Origin: Scenedesmus sp. ARA3
Taxonomy: Eukaryota; Chlorophyta; Chlorophyceae; Sphaeropleales; Scenedesmaceae
DNA: 40,567 nt
Direction: 5' to 3'
NCBI GenBank assembly: GCA_004335835.1
Contig: RWJK01001620.1
Location: forward strand, 1-40,567
Part shown: piece after piece, positions 1 to 12,586 of the stretch
Layout of the letters: each line of letters starts with the position of its first letter
Numbering within the stretch: the stretch's first letter is position 1
Translations under genes and position numbers: made by a program
The notes under the pieces: generated by a model
What the model saw: the letters and a program-made list of their open reading frames with translations, nothing else
The model's database searches: none
Told to the model about the DNA's origin: nothing

Positions 1-1850
1 ACCCACCCTCCACCCTGGTGAGCGACGGCTCCTGCCATAAACGCCTTAAAAGGCTAATTTATGCATGGGCCTGATGTGCCAGGCAGTCGGGTGCGGATGT
101 TGTATTGGAGGCCTGACAAATACGGCGTATAACGTTGTCCTGCTGAAGTTCCAGTAATTACTGTGGAGAGCTCTAGTTTCTTTGGTATGCCAAGGCGGCG
201 CTGTGCCGTCACCGCCACCTCAAACCTGTGGGCTGCTCTGCTCAGGCTTCTCTCAAAGCTCTCCATCACTGCTGCGATGTATTGAGGTTGAGGACTGCCT
301 GCTGCTTATGCGGCATGGAGGCACGCCTGAGTCTTGCCTCCATTCATGCAGCACGGCAAGGAGATGGCCCGTGGAATGTGTGACATTGCATGCAGCTGCT
401 GCCATTGGCAGCCGGCAGGCAAGCATGGCGCACCCTTGCAAAGAAGCTGGTGTAATGTGTTTTTGCGCGTGTATGTTTCTGCTTCCAGGGTTGGCATTTT
501 ACACCGGCAAGCAACTTCATTTGGTTGGTGCATGTGGCGTTGTTGGTTCATGTCAGGGCGTAGTGTAGTATTTGGGGGCGCCTGATCACGCACTGCTGCC
601 AGAAGCTTTGGATAAAGAGGGCAGTTGCTTGTGTGTGTTATGTTGATGTGTTATGACGCATATGCTGTGCTGCACAACTGCTAATCTGAGCCAGCATTAA
701 TGTTTCTGCATTTCGCAGTACAGCATGCAGTAAAGTATCTGCGGGCGCGCACAAGTTGGTGCGGCCCGGTGCGGAGTTGTTGTGCCTTCAGCTGCTTACC
801 AGCAAGTACTGTCTACAGCCTGCATGCTCTCAGCTTGCCTGCTGCCTGCTGGCAGCCAGCGCTGAACCTGCACCTGCATGCATGCAACATATGCTGCAGC
901 CGCAGTTGACCTGTTGACGTGGCAGCGAGAGCAAGGGCTGTGTGAAGCCTTCAGCGCCTTGCCCGTTGCTTGAATAATGCACTTGGCTGTGCTTAGTCAT
1001 GGTCATTTGCGTGGCGAGCCCTTCCGACTGTGGATAAAAGCGTACGGCAGAATGCCATACCTGGTGTACGATATGCAGTTGTGCAGTTCCCACCCATTGC
1101 TGTTGATCAGGCGTGTTTCCATTACGATTACTATGTGGTACATATATTTGCAGCAGAAAACAAGTGCTTCGATCACATAAGAGTCTGGTGTGACTGACCG
1201 GTACCCCAATACTCAGCACTGCCAGGTGGCGATATCAGTGCATGTTTGTCAGTCAGGATTTGTGCATCTCAACTTGAGACGGGTTGACAGAGGGTTGGCA
1301 TTTCACTGTGTGTGGCGTGCTGCAGTCTGTTGCCTGGTCGACTGCACAGGGCACACAGTTGTGCGTTTACCACGCCTAAAATTGTCATTATACACAGTCT
1401 ATCATGTAGTGATCACCTGTATGCAGCGGTTTTTCCGAGCTGTCTTTGACAGTTTGCTGCGCTTCACTTTTTTAAAGCTTTATTGGTACCTTGGCACAGT
1501 TTGAGGAGATGTGTTGACAGCTGATGCGCTTTCTCAGCTTCTGTAACATGTCAAGTGGCGCTGACACTTTTCAAGTTGGGTAGCCTGGTGCAACAGCTCA
1601 GACTACGACTGCCACTGTGTGGAAACTGATGCACGCACTGGCGTTACCAATGCCTAGATCCAGCACACCAGCACATCACAATTTCTTTGCCCCAACAACC
1701 ATACAGAACAGCCACTGGCAGAGTGCTGCAGTACGCTATTGCTGCGTGCTTATCAAAATGGTATCCCAACCCGTGGAAGACACACCACCCACCCTGAACC
1801 CTAGCTAGCTGACATGATTTGAAACCAAATCACAGGGCCGTCATCTATCG
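1..1850. other. Gene-free stretch; 3' flank of the amidohydrolase gene
   Basis: No reading frame here shows recognisable protein sequence, CAG/CTG runs, or the in-phase GT-AG chain seen in the neighbouring genes. Short open frames near 182-568 and 1190-1504 look random. The right part should hold the 3' untranslated region of the minus-strand amidohydrolase, whose stop is at 1851-1853. A plus-strand TGTAA (green-algal poly(A) signal type) lies at 1542-1546 and could end a transcript entering from the left edge, but no coding end was found to go with it. The nearest minus-strand TGTAA downstream of the amidohydrolase stop is far away, near 499-503. Confidence 0.6.
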
Positions 1851-4800
1851 TCATCTACTATCGGCAACAGCAGCAGCCGCTGCTTGCACATCACCCGCCA
1901 CATCACCATCATCACACCCAAACGCACACCGCCCATCCACATACGTCTTCACCACCCGAGGCACACCAGCCGCAAAACCGCCGCCCCCATCTTCATCCAT
2001 GCCCTCAAAAGGCGATCTATCTAACACCACAAAATCACCCCGCAGCCCCGGTTTCAACTGCCCAGCCCACCGGTCCAGCCTTGCCACTGTGGCGGCTGTA
2101 GCAGTGTGCAGCTGCAGCGCAACCTCTAGCGGCATGGCTTCCTCCGGGGCCCAGGGCTGCTCCTCTGGCGGAGCCGGCGGCTGCGGCTCTGTACTGCTGC
2201 TGCTGCTGCCACCTTGCTGTCCCTGCAAGAACTTGCTGTTCTGGTGGTCTTGCGGAGGTGCCTTGCGGAACACCGACGCATACACACTTCCCAACGGATC
2301 CACCTCGACAATCGGCCAGTCAGATGCAAAGCCGATACTCACGCCCATGCTAGCAAGCGTGCGGTACGCATGGCTGCGGCCCGGGCCGGCTCGCTCGGCC
2401 CCCAGCTTGCGCAGCAGCATGCTGCGGTCACTGATCAGGTGCTGCGGGTTGGGCACAGCATGCAGCCGCAGCACTGCCAGCTTTGCAGCACTCACAGCAC
2501 TGGAGATGTGCTGCACGTGCTCAATGCGGTGCTGCACACACTGCTGCTGCTGCTGCTGGTCTGCGTCGCTGCATTCCTCCAGCTGCTCAAATGCCCCCAG
2601 CACCTCATCTACCGCCCTATCACCAATCGCATGTATCGCAACTTGCAAGCCGGCCCCAGCTGCCCCCTGCACAAGCTGCTGCAGCTCTTCAACCTCAATC
2701 AGCCGCATGCCTGTGGTAGATCCAGAGACATCATCAGAATACGGCCGCCAGAAAAGTGCAGTGCTGCTGCCCAAGCTGCCATCTGCAAAATCCTTCACAC
2801 CGCCCCAAATGAGCCGGCCAGAGGCATTGTGGCTGCCGTTGGAAGCGAGGCGCTGCGCGGCACGCTGCCAGCTGCGCAGCGGCACGTAAGATGACACCCT
2901 GCAGGGCCACGGGACAACGGCACAAACAGCGCTTGTCAGCACAACCGAAACCGCTAAGGAACTGGTTGAGAAAAAGCATCTTGGCAGTTTATGCAGCGGC
3001 CAGAGGCGTGGTGGCTGCCGTTGGCTGCGAGGCGCTGCGCGGCACGCTGCCAGCTGCGCAGCGGCACATACGAGGACACCCTGCGAGCATAAACAATATG
3101 GCAGAAACTCGATGGTCAGTCAGACTGATACAGCTCCCTGCAAGGCCCCAAGCCGCTGAGAACACCCTGCACTGGCGTGGGCAGGCCGCTGCTGTTCAAC
3201 TCGTGAATCCACTGCCCCGGCAGCTGCGCCTTGTCTTCCAGTGCCGTAAGCATGCATGTGATATGGTGAAGCAACCCATCACTACATGCCACACAATCTG
3301 CTTCTCACCTAATTGGCAGCTCCAAAGCTGCCACTGTAGCATCATACACATCCTACAAATCCATCCACGTCTCCTCAGCAGCGCCAAACATGAATTGCAT
3401 AACAAGCCGCTGACCTGAATGACATGCACATAAACTGCCATGTCACACCTTGCCAGCGAACCACATGAAACCAAATTGAAGCACGCGCCTCCCACCTGAT
3501 TGGCATCTCCCCAGCTGCTGCTGCAGCGTCATACACCCTCTCCACATCCATCCACGTCTCTTCAGCAGCGCCACCTGGCATGAAACCTCAACACACCGCT
3601 CGCCAAATTGCAGCACCACACGACGTCAAGTAAACACCCATCTCACCTGATTGGCAGCTCCCCAGCCGCTGCTGCAGCATCATACACTTCCTCCAGATCC
3701 GTCCAGGTCTCCTCAGCAGCCCCAAACACGCCCCAGCCCATGTCACCCACTGCTGTGACGCCACGCGACAGCAGGTAGCGCGCAGCAGCAGCCAGCGCAG
3801 CCTTACGTTCCTGCAGCGAGGGGCTGGGGATGATCCCGCGCATTGCCACCATCGCGTGCTCCCTGCGGGCAAATATGTGTGCACGTAACATGGGCGCAGA
3901 TGTTAGTTCAGCAGCTAAGAGAATATTTGCTGCGTTCTTGCGGCGAGGGGCTGGGGATGATCTAGCGCATTGCAACCATCGCGTGCTGCCTGCGGGCGCA
4001 GCCAAAAGAAGCATGGCAGGCGCAGAAGAAACATGGCAGCGGAGATGGTGTCAGACCAGCAGCGCCGGCATGTAGGGCATGCCATGGAGCAGCAGCATAA
4101 AAACATGATATGAGCGTGTGCTACATACATAATCCACTCTCGAGTCCTGCATATCTGGCTGCAACAGCTGCTGGGGCTCTGAAGATGCAAGCGCTTGCCT
4201 ACTTTTTGACAACAGCAGGACCTGCTGTCGGCCAGAGCACTGGCAGCAGTGTAGCACACGCACAAAGCATCTGCGCGCTGCAACTAGAGGAAGTACAGCC
4301 CAGCGCAGCCCTGTACAGGCACCAAAACATGCAACAACACCTGACAACTGCCCACCTGAGCATGCCTGTGGGCCGGCCAGTGGCTAGATCCTTATCCACT
4401 GTCACTGCATCTGACCCGCAAAGCGATAGCAGACAGTTGCGGTGCATGCTGTGCTGTTGCAGAGCCTGTTGCTCACCTCAACAAGCCTGTGGGCTGGCCA
4501 GTGGCCGGGTCCTTCTCCACTCCTGCTGCATCTGACCCGCGAAGCGATAGCAGACAGTTGCGGTGCATGCTGTGCTGTTGCAGAGCCTGTTGCTCACCTC
4601 AACAAGCCTGTGGGCTAGCCAGTGGCCGGGTCCTTCTCCACTCCTGCTGCATCTGCATCTAGCATGCATCTGCAGCTGCGCCGCAGCCGCTGCCAGCAGT
4701 AGTACTAGTATACGGCAGCCCCGCTAGCTGCAGCGCTGCTGTGTTGGGCCAGCGCCATGTGGGAGTCCGTGCACTTCTGAAACGATTAAGCCTCACAACT

Positions 4801-7330
4801 GCCGCTGGTCACAGTGGCACGCACAAGGCCTGCTGCTCACAATGCCCACCTGAGTAGGCCTGTGGGCCGGCCAGTGACTGGGTCCTTATCCACTCCCGCT
4901 GCATCTGCAGCAGCATCGCCCCCGCAGCTGCAGCCGCAGCCGCTGCCAGCAGCATCAGGTGCATGAAGCAGCCCCGCCAGCTGCAGCGCTGCTGTGTTGA
5001 CTAAAGCCATGTGGGAGTCCATGCGCGTGAGAAATACGGGGTGGGCGCCTGACGCCTGTGCAGGCAGTATCACGCGGCACAAAACAGTTGTTGATGTCAG
5101 ATTAAAGTGCTGCAGCGCTGCTGTGTTTACTAAAGCCATCCCTATCAGCTTGATGACTGCTGATCATGCTTACAACCACCCTCAACTTACTCTCTGTCAA
5201 CCAAGCAACAGAATTGCAGCCCCTCCTGCCCTCACCTCATCCAGCCAGCTGGCATCTGGCAGCGCCCCTCCCCAGTCCGCCTCAGACCAGCCGCCACCCA
5301 GCAGCCAGACGCCGACATGCGTGCACTGCAACCCTTTCTTCACCTTCACATACGAAAATTGCAGGCTACTTCTTGGCTGGCTGCCCCTGCAGCTTCCGAG
5401 AATTTCATACATTGCTTGCTAGTTTTGCAATCAGCCTTACCTTATTCCATTGTTGAGTACTGTGCAGCCCCTTCTTCTCTCACCTCATCCAGCCAGCTGG
5501 CATCAGGCAGCCCCCCTCCCCAATCCGCTTCAGACCAGCCGCCGCCAAGCAGCCATGCCCCGTCTGCTGCTGCTGCCGCTGCTGCTGCCACGCGCGCCGC
5601 CACCTCCTGCCTGCTGCTGGCGCCGCGCAGGTTGATTTGCGACAGCGACAGACCGCCAAAGATGAGGTGCACGTGCGGATCTACAAAGCCCTGCAGGCAG
5701 CAGCAGAGACAGCAGCAGCAGGAACAGCAGACATTGAATCAACATGGGTTCACAAAGCCCTGCAGGCAGCAGCATGCAGCAGGAAGGGTGGAATGCAGCA
5801 GTCAGGGCAGCCACCACAACAGATGCTAGGTGAGCAACGCCCAACTGAGGTCAGCAAGAGTGTCAGAGAAGGCAGCAGCCCCACACTCCTATCACACTGC
5901 TGCCCTGCCCTGCCAAAGCAGGTTGGGCATAATGGCACGCTAGCACGCAAATCCAGCCAACAACTTGACCCAAAGGCATGTCGGATACCCGAGCACGCTG
6001 CTGCTGTGCATGCTGCAGCATGGTGTCAACATACTAGGCGGCTGACACTGCGTACAGAACAACATGCCATGGCAGCTGCCAGTAAAGGCATGCATGACTG
6101 CCGCAACCTGCTGATGCTGCTGCTGTCGCTGCTGCTGCTTCTGCGCTCACCGGCATCACAAAAGCGCCCTGCAGGTCCACGACAGTACTCCCAGCAGGCG
6201 CAGCAGCAGCAGCAGCAGCTGCATCATCTGCACCTGCAGCCTTACAGCTGCCTGCTGCTGCTGCTGCTGCCGCTGCTGCAGGGCTGCTGCTGCTGCCTGG
6301 CGGGGTGCAGCTGCTGCTGTTGGGGGTGCCTGCTAGGTGTGTTATTTCGCCGCTTGCTGCATCCACTGACATGTGGCTGGCCCATGGCACCTGCATGTGC
6401 ACACAGCCATAGCATTGTCTTCAGCAGATCAGTGCTCAAAGAGATTATACGACTGGGACTTCCTGACGCATTGATGCAAGGCATGGCGCAACCACCCCGG
6501 TGGCGCTATGAGCACAATATGCTTATCTCACAAGCACACTCATGGATCAGCAAGTAGTAGCATATTTGCTCCTGGTCCATCTCATAGTTACATGCACAAC
6601 CCACGTCAGCAAGTGGTGCCTCCCCGTCCCCCTCCTGGGCCCACCTCAGGGTTGGCTGTCCAGATGTGGCCGTTCACAAACACATGCTGCGGGCCGCTGC
6701 TGCTGCCGCCTGCTACTGCTGCTGCTGCTGCTGGTGCTGGCAGTGGGGTGGCTCCTGCTAAGACTGGCCCCAGCCCCTGCTGCTGCTGCCGCCGCTGCTG
6801 CTGCTGCTGCTGCTGCCGCTGCTGCTGCTGCTGCTGGCCAGTTGGCGGGTGATCTGCTGGCATGGGACCTTCATAACCCTGCAGCAGCAGCAACAGATCA
6901 GCAAACATGGATGAAGTTGACTTACGTTGTTGAAGTGAGCATTGTGCAGCAAACCGCTATGAGCGAAACCACTGCTGTGCTGCGTGGTCTGCTGGTGTGC
7001 CTACACCACTTGGACAAGTACGGCAGATGATACGGCTCAGTAACGACTCGCTACAGCTGCCAAGTAAGCCTGATTTAGCACTTGACTTGTTGACGGGGGT
7101 GAGCCATCCCATGCTGCTCCCTGGTTGCACAGCAGCAGGGCCAGCAGACACTGCCTTGCACCAAACACAACCCTCACCAGTGGGCACTTGGTGCCAGAGC
7201 TGCCGGTGCGGTTGACAGACGCATGATGGCTCTGCAGATACAGTGTTTCAAGCTGCGGCCAGAACAGTGCACACGCGGCCACGAGCAACGAAGCAGTGAA
7301 CAGCAAGCTGCTGCCAAGGGTCAAAGCCAT
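1851..7330 (-). CDS. Membrane-anchored amidohydrolase (YtcJ/LAF3-like, amidohydrolase family 3)
   Basis: Seven exons chain in phase with GT-AG introns: 7330-7178, 6878-6645, 6390-6151, 5690-5484, 5055-4850, 3862-3647, 2898-1851, giving 767 aa. Residues 1-30 form a hydrophobic N-terminal anchor (TLGSSLLFTASLLVAACALF). After a Q-rich linker the metal-hydrolase fold begins at VFVNGHIWTANPE. Expected metal ligands are visible: PGFVDPHVH (His about 215 and 217, exon 4), the Lys of WGGVKDFADGSLGSS (about 454), HAIGDRAVD (His about 508), HRIEH (about 542-546) and FASDWP (Asp about 612). This matches the YtcJ/LAF3 class of metal-dependent amidohydrolases, which act on C-N bonds; the substrate is unknown. 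Arabidopsis LAF3 has a similar anchor plus hydrolase layout, so a relation is plausible. Start chosen as the Met opening the anchor, 335 bp from the divergent lipase gene. Poly-Ala and poly-Gln in exons 2-3 come from CAG runs. Introns carry copies of exon ends, listed separately. Confidence 0.88.
3011..3085 (-). repeat. Echo of the 5' end of amidohydrolase exon 7
   Basis: About 75 bp closely matching 2829-2903, the first part of exon 7 with its splice acceptor, displaced 182 bp upstream in gene direction. The AG is kept. The copy lies inside intron 6 and is not needed by the in-phase gene model. Confidence 0.85.
3303..3576 (-). repeat. Two echoes of the 3' end of amidohydrolase exon 6
   Basis: Copies at about 3490-3576 and 3303-3391 of the exon 6 end (true copy about 3640-3728), each with the splice donor. 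The nearer copy is still open and encodes a conservative variant (EETWMDVERVYDA against EETWTDLEEVYDA). The farther one has an in-frame stop and more changes. Both share T-to-M, suggesting the farther derives from the nearer. Confidence 0.85.
3931..4000 (-). repeat. Echo of the 5' end of amidohydrolase exon 6
   Basis: About 70 bp matching 3802-3873 (exon 6 start with acceptor), located upstream in gene direction within intron 5, with a handful of substitutions. Confidence 0.85.
4350..4665 (-). repeat. Tandem 121-bp array of echoes of the amidohydrolase exon 5 3' end
   Basis: Three successive copies of the exon 5 end (encoding DKDPVTGRPTGL-like sequence) followed by a donor-like GTGAGC. The same landmark recurs at about 4407, 4528 and 4649, a period of 121 bp. 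The last two copies are almost identical over a whole unit, so that duplication is recent. Each unit contains exon-derived and intron-derived sequence. Confidence 0.88.
4690..4772 (-). repeat. Echo of the middle of amidohydrolase exon 5
   Basis: Resembles about 4940-5025, including the segment encoding DSHMALVNTAALQLAG, with several changes. It sits downstream of exon 5 next to the 121-bp array. A shorter match to 4980-5011 also lies at about 5110-5140, upstream of exon 5. Confidence 0.75.
5219..5313 (-). repeat. Echo of the 3' end of amidohydrolase exon 4
   Basis: About 95 bp matching 5479-5560, encoding WLLGGGWSEADWGGALPDAS plus donor GTGAG, in intron 4 downstream of the true exon. The peptide is almost unchanged (G to A), with a few silent changes. 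Confidence 0.88.
5748..5776 (-). repeat. Short echo of the amidohydrolase exon 4 acceptor region
   Basis: About 25 bp almost identical to 5682-5706, the acceptor and first bases of exon 4, displaced about 69 bp upstream in gene direction. Confidence 0.6.
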
Positions 7331-7665
7331 GGCTTGCAGATCACATAGCTAAAGCATCTGCAGCTGCACGCGTGCTGTAAACACAACGTTTGGCAGCGTG
7401 GTGAGCTCTTCACAAGCTTTACTAGTTCGTGCCCGGCTATCTTACTCTAACCCGCTTTTGCAACTGACACGAGTAACAAGGCCGATCTAAGGTGGCTGCA
7501 TCTGATAAATAATATTCAGCAGCACATAACTTTATGTGGTTTTCCACTTCACTGCTTCGCTAGCCAGCATGCTCTTGCAGTACCTATGCTACGTCTGGTG
7601 ACGTCTGTGCCTGCGGGCTTCCGGCTGTGCGCGCTACATGAGGCTGCACTCTACTCCAGCTTTGA
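7331..7665. promoter_or_regulatory. Divergent promoter between the amidohydrolase and lipase genes
   Basis: 335 bp separate the two predicted start codons, which point away from each other. The interval is more AT-rich than its surroundings and lacks the CTG/CAG runs found nearly everywhere else. An AT-rich stretch at about 7500-7515 (ATAAATAATATT) is the only TATA-like element noticed. The promoter call rests on geometry. Confidence 0.5.
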
Positions 7666-9065
7666 ATGTCTTATTCAGCAGAAGCTGCTGCTTTGCTCCG
7701 GAGCAAGTGGGTGGACGAGCTGGCGCTGCTTGCTGTTGTGAACTTGTCCAACCTTTGCACGCTCATCAAATGGCACACGATTGATCACAGCAGTGTTTAT
7801 ACAGCTTACGTTCGTCTTGGTGTGCTGTATGTTGATGTCTCAGCGTAGCTGCGCTTGTATGGTGCGCTTAGCAAGACACATTGCTGTCCTGCATGCAGCT
7901 GCTTGTGCTGCTGATTGCCAGTTCTGCGCTGTGCAAGTTTATGTGGCGTGCACTACTCATGTAAATCACATATCTCTCGTTCGTGATTGTATTTACCAAC
8001 ACCAATGACCGATACCATTTGTTCATTTTCCCCCAGGCGTGTGCGGCGGGCCAGCCGCGTCAGTGCCGCAGCTGCTGCCAGGGGCACTGCCAGTCTCTGC
8101 CACCCAAGCTGCGCAACACAGAAGCAGCAGCACCAACAGTAGTAAGCCGAGCCAACAGCAGCAGCACGCTGCACAAAAAGCTGACTCTCACTCGCCAGCA
8201 AGTGGCTTTCAACCGTCTGTGCAGGCTGCAGCGGAGTCCAGGGCGTCTGCTGCAGCTGCAGCCAGCCCAACAACCCCACACCATACACATGGCAGTAGCA
8301 GCAGCAGTAGTGCTGGACAGCACGAGGGCAGCAGCAGCAGCAGCAGCAGCAGCAGCTGGTTTGATCCAGGCTCCCACCCACTGTCTGCTGCAACCGCTGC
8401 TGTTGGCAGCTCCCTGCGCAAGGCTGCAGGCGCAGCAACAGCAGCAGCAGAGGACGCTGCAGCCGCACTCGCTGTGCCGGCATATGCAGCAGCAGCAGCA
8501 GCTAGCACTCCTCAACCAGCAGCAGCAGCAGCAGCAGCAGCAGGCGAGGATGTGCCTGCTGTGACATATGCTGAGCTGGCAGCGAGTGTGTACAAGGCGA
8601 CTGAGGAGGTGATCGGTCCCCTGAGCTTGGGAGACCTGGTGTTTGGCCTGCAGGCGCTTGCCAAGCAGCATAAGGAGCATGGCAGAGCATACTCAGTGCA
8701 GGTGCGCTGCGCGCAGCGCATATTCCTAGGCTGTCCTACAAAACAGAACTGGCTTGTGCCTCACTGCCTCCATAACAGCGCTCCGCTGTTGCGCTGCATC
8801 AATCTGCCTACAATGCGCTGCAGGGCACGCCGCGGCTGGACAAGGCCCTGCTGCGTGTGCCCGTTCCTTGTGTGTATGTTGTGTGCAGTTGTTGCCCTCT
8901 GTTGCTGCACTTCATCTATTGTTTGAACTTCGCTCCTGCAGGGCACGCCGCTGCTGGACACGGCCCTGCTGGCGCAGCTGCTGGAGGCTGCTGACCTGGC
9001 CTTCGCAGCCTACAAGGTCAACCCGCAGAGCGCCTGCGCAGTCAGCCACCTGAGGGTGAGGGCCC

Positions 9066-9097
<32 letters not shown>

Positions 9098-9123
9098 TAG
9101 CCAGCCACCTCAGGGTGAGAGGC

Positions 9124-9166
<43 letters not shown>

Positions 9167-12100
9167 AGCCAGCCAGCCAGCCAGCCACCTGAGGGTGAAG
9201 GGCAGCAGCAGCAGTAACTGTGGCTGCAGCATCACACCAAACACGGTGTATGCAGGCTAGGCTGCATTCTAAGGCTTTTCCTGGCCTGGAACATGACGTG
9301 CACCTTGTAAATGCATTTGCATCCGCGACACAGGCAAACATGACAAAGCCTGCTGCTGTTGCTGCTGCTGCTGCCTGCCACGCATGCTGCTGCAGCTGCA
9401 CAGCATCCGCAAGTTTGTGCCGCACAACACGCGGCTGCGGCCCGCCTACTTTATCGCAGTGGACCACGCGCAGCAGGCCATTATATGGGGTGAGGATATG
9501 GGTTGTGGTGCAATGCTTCATTGTAAGATTTGCAGTACCTGGTTGCTATGACGTAGTTTGGTCACCTGGGGTGAGGCGCGCGCTGTAGTGCGGTTTTCCA
9601 ATTCCGTGTAAAGCGCCGGGCTTGACCAATGTTTTGTGGGCTGCTGTATGACACTGCTCCACAGCACCTGCGTCTGTGCAAAATGCCCAGCATACGCATG
9701 TGCTTGTAGCATCTGCACCGCCTAAACATGAATCTGGATGCAAGCACAACCTGCAGCATTGCTCATGTACAGTGTGCAGTGAATACGACTACCTTGACAA
9801 CTCTTACAACCCCCGACACGTTCCTCCTGTCTTGACACTGAAACTTCTGCTGGGTGTTATGTGTGCATCGCTTGCAGCCATCAGGGGCACGAAGAACGTC
9901 AGTGACGTCATCACAGACATCAGCGGCAGCAGCACGCCGCTGGACGGCGGCCGCGTGCACTGGGGCATGCTGCAGGCAACCAAGGTGCGGCAGCATTGCA
10001 TGCCTCGTAGCGCATCCGCCACAGCTGCATGCCTTTTGCTAGTCGCCACTGTCGCGGCATGCTGCACGCAACCAATGTGCGGCGAGCATACATGCCACAT
10101 AGATGAAATGCCATAAATTCCGCAGTGCGGCACTCATGCTGTGCGCATTGGGCATGGGCTGGGGCATGCTGCAGGCAACGAAGGTGCGGCCGCATGCATG
10201 CCACATAGAACGTCTGCCACACTCCACGCAGTGCGGCACGCATGGTGTGTACAGTGCGGCATGGGATGGGGCATGCTAAACAACAACAAAAAAGACAAAA
10301 CAATAGAAGACAAAAAACAAATGCATGCATGCATGCAGGCAACCAAGGTGCGTCATGCATGTATGCCGCGTACCTTAATCACCATGCATCCCGCAGAGCC
10401 GCACGCATGGTGTGCACAGCGGGGCGTGCACTGAGGCATGCTGCAGGCCACCAAGGTGCGGCATGCACGTATGCCACATAGCCACTCGCCAGACATCACT
10501 CAGTGCTGCTGGCAAGCTCTGCACAAGCCAAGGCGCTGCGTGCATGCCTCTTGAGTTGCCACCATCACGAGCTGCACCATGCAGCAACCAGCATGCGCTT
10601 ACGCTGCTCCAAAACTGCAAATTTGTGCTGCGACGGCTGCTGGCGCTGCTGCGTGAGGAGCTGCGGCACCTCAGCCAGCCTGCATACACTGCTGTTCTGC
10701 ATCTACATCTGCAAGGGGCGCCCGCACACATGCTGCTGCTGCTGCTGCTGCTGCGTGAGGAGCTGCCTGGCTACCGCACCTGCAAACATGCTGCAGCATG
10801 TTGCTGCTCTGCACTCAAACAAGTTTATATCTTTTTGTGCTGCAGGCGCTGCTGCGTGAGGAGTTGCGCCACCTGAGCCAGCTGAGTAAGGGCCTGCCGG
10901 GCTACCGGCTGCAGCTGGTGGGGCACAGCCTGGGGGCGGGCGTGGCAGCCCTGACAGCATACATGCTCAACACACGGTGAGGGAGGCATGAACAGCATAT
11001 GATTTTGGGTCAATATGCAGTGAGACAGTCGCTTTGGAGAGCTTCTGTGCTGCGGCATTGACGGAAGCTGTAGCGATGTTATGCTGTGCTGTATAACAAC
11101 CATGCCACGCGACTAAGCTTCAATGCTTAGCGTCAGCGCTGCCCTACTGCGCCTGTGATGGAGGTCGCGTTCGCTGCGTCATGTGATTGCGCAAAGTGCT
11201 GCTGATTGCGTCACGTGTCATTGCCCTGCTTGCTTGCAGTGTGCCGCTGAGGCGTCAGCTGCGCTGGTGTCCCTCAGTGACGGCCACTGTGGTGGCACCT
11301 CCCTGTGTGATGAGTGAGAGCCTGGCAGCAGCGTCAGGTGAGGCCCGCACCAGCAGCGCAAGCACTATTGTTGTGGATGCATGGTATATGGCTGTTGCAG
11401 CACATGGGTACAAGTACAGCACACAACCACTGCAGTGCTGCAGTTGTCACCTGCACCCTTGAGCTCTTAACCTAAAAACGGCAGCCTGATCAACAGACGT
11501 CACCAAACAATGTACTGCTGCATTGCTTGTGCAAAGCGCTGGACCACCCGCCTCATCTACAGCCATGACCCGGTGCCCCACAAAGCTGGACATGCTGATA
11601 TAGTCTGAGTTGTACAAAGCTGCTGCCTGCATATTGCTGCACCACCTGCAGAGCGCTGGACCACCAGCCTCATCTACAGCCACGACCCGGTGCCCCAAAA
11701 GTCTAGGGAGTACGGCATGTTTTTGCTCTTACAATACATTGTGCTGTTGTCTGTGTGTGTTTCTAACGCCTCGCAGAGCGCTGGACCACCAGCCTCATCT
11801 ACAGCCATGACCCGGTGCCGAGGCTGAGCCCGGCTGCCGTGCAGGCGCTGCGGGGCGAGCTGTGCGGCGTGGACTGGGCGGGGCAGCTGCGCGCGTCACT
11901 GCTCGAGGCAGAGTATACACAGGTGAGCGGCGGTCAAGCTACAAAGCGTCAGACACACCAGATGTGTGTTTTGTGGGTTGGGGCGAGTTGTGCGGCGTTG
12001 ACAGGGCGGGGCAGCTGCACGCGTCACTGCTTGAAGCAGGATACACACAGGTCACGATGTGTGTTTTGGGGGTTGGGGGGCGAATTGTGCGGCGTGGACT

Positions 12101-12532
12101 GGGCGGGGCAGCTGCGCGCGTCACTGCTGGAGGCCGAGTATACGCAGGTGAACGGTGACGATTGTACTTACAATATCATGTGTGTGTGTGTGTGCTTTGT
12201 CTGGCATGGATTGGGCGGGACAGCTACGCATTGTCGCTGCTTGAAGCACGTCCGCCAGCAGCGGCACAGCAAAAGCGGCAGCGCAGCTGCAGACAAGCGA
12301 GCGTCCCTGGCCCTCCTCACCCTACATGTGCTATTTTAGGTTCCAAAACCAAACAAACCATGACGTTTCCCTTGCTGTGCCTGCAGGCGCTGACCGCTGC
12401 CATCACCTCGGCCAGCAGCGGCACCGCACAAGCCGCCGCGCAGCTGCAGAAGCTGGCTGCGGAGCTGCTGCAGGGCCGGCAGCTGCAGGAGCTCAGTTCA
12501 GCACTCAACCTGGTGGTGTATGGTGTGAAGGG

Positions 12533-12586
<54 letters not shown>

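Noticed and set aside
182..568. A 128-residue open frame near the left edge
   Set aside because: No recognisable family, no splice-phase partner, and composition typical of chance frames in this GC-rich DNA.
1790..1810. Telomere-like CCCTGAACCCTAG
   Set aside because: Only one imperfect unit; no array.
2214..2894. Long plus-strand frames opposite the last amidohydrolase exon
   Set aside because: Antisense shadow of a clearly recognised hydrolase exon.
4350..4665. CRISPR-like regular repeat
   Set aside because: The units are tandem copies of an exon-intron junction without distinct spacers, in a eukaryotic gene.
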